From assembly GCA_947177885.1 (NCBI GenBank), contig CAMWWF010000035.1, positions 1 through 14,014 on the forward strand: DNA of 14,014 bases, written 5' to 3'. The notes under the pieces were generated by a model that did no database searches, was not told the origin of the DNA, and saw only the letters and a list, made by a program, of their open reading frames with translations. Shown in pieces: positions 13,940 to 14,014 of the stretch (the first letter of the stretch is position 1; every line of letters begins with the position of its first letter). The stretch comes from an uncultured Lachnospiraceae bacterium (GTDB lineage: Bacteria; Bacillota_A; Clostridia; Lachnospirales; Lachnospiraceae). The position numbers and the translations under genes are program-made.

Positions 13940-14014
13940 GCATTGACAGTATCCTTTTATCCTGAGGCATATCCGTTTATACTTCCGAGGTAAGACGGGC
14001 AGCCCCGGCAGACA

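Overview
The window looks like chromosomal DNA from a low-to-mid GC anaerobic Firmicute, most likely a gut Lachnospiraceae. The grounds are a ptb-buk butyrate pair, strong GGAG-type ribosome binding sites, a GLUG-repeat surface protein, and a LacI-controlled Uxa hexuronate pathway. The family assignment is inference from gene content, not from a marker gene. No tRNA, rRNA, CRISPR array, transposase or prophage gene is visible.

Layout, left to right. (1) Positions 2-1669 hold the 3' part of a large exported GLUG-repeat protein with a C-terminal membrane anchor. (2) Positions 1713-4129 hold a probable butyrate-kinase operon: promoter, ptb (phosphate butyryltransferase), an unlisted 47-codon small ORF, an inter-gene stretch able to fold into a long helix, then buk (butyrate kinase). 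(3) Positions 4130-4585 are a 456-nt gap with a 16-bp hairpin, a nested set of inverted repeats and an extended -10 promoter. (4) Positions 4586-6805 hold a K+ uptake pair, ktrB (channel-like subunit) and ktrA (RCK regulatory subunit). (5) Positions 6806-6990 are the convergent junction between ktrA and an AraC-family regulator on the minus strand; it looks like a dispersed palindromic repeat. (6) Positions 6991-7839 hold the AraC regulator, with its promoter region and two hairpin terminators behind it (8021-8109). (7) Positions 8158-10625 (minus strand) hold lacI and uxaC, read as one unit. (8) Positions 10626-11000 are a divergent control region with two promoters, each with a nearly identical LacI-type operator just downstream. 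(9) Positions 11001-13939 hold uxaB and uxaA, overlapping by 16 nt.

The three Uxa enzymes carry D-galacturonate (isomerised by UxaC) through tagaturonate (reduced by UxaB) and altronate (dehydrated by UxaA) to 2-keto-3-deoxygluconate. No transporter, KDG kinase or aldolase lies in the window. The adjacent LacI protein is the obvious candidate repressor of both arms and of itself. Ptb and Buk convert an acyl-CoA such as butyryl-CoA to the free acid with ATP gain, so pectin-sugar breakdown and acid production sit near each other, but nothing in the sequence shows that they are co-regulated.

Most of the window is ordinary metabolism. The parts most worth a second look are the small ORF and folded spacer between ptb and buk, the structured element upstream of ktrB, the repeat-like junction after ktrA, and the paired operators between lacI and uxaB.
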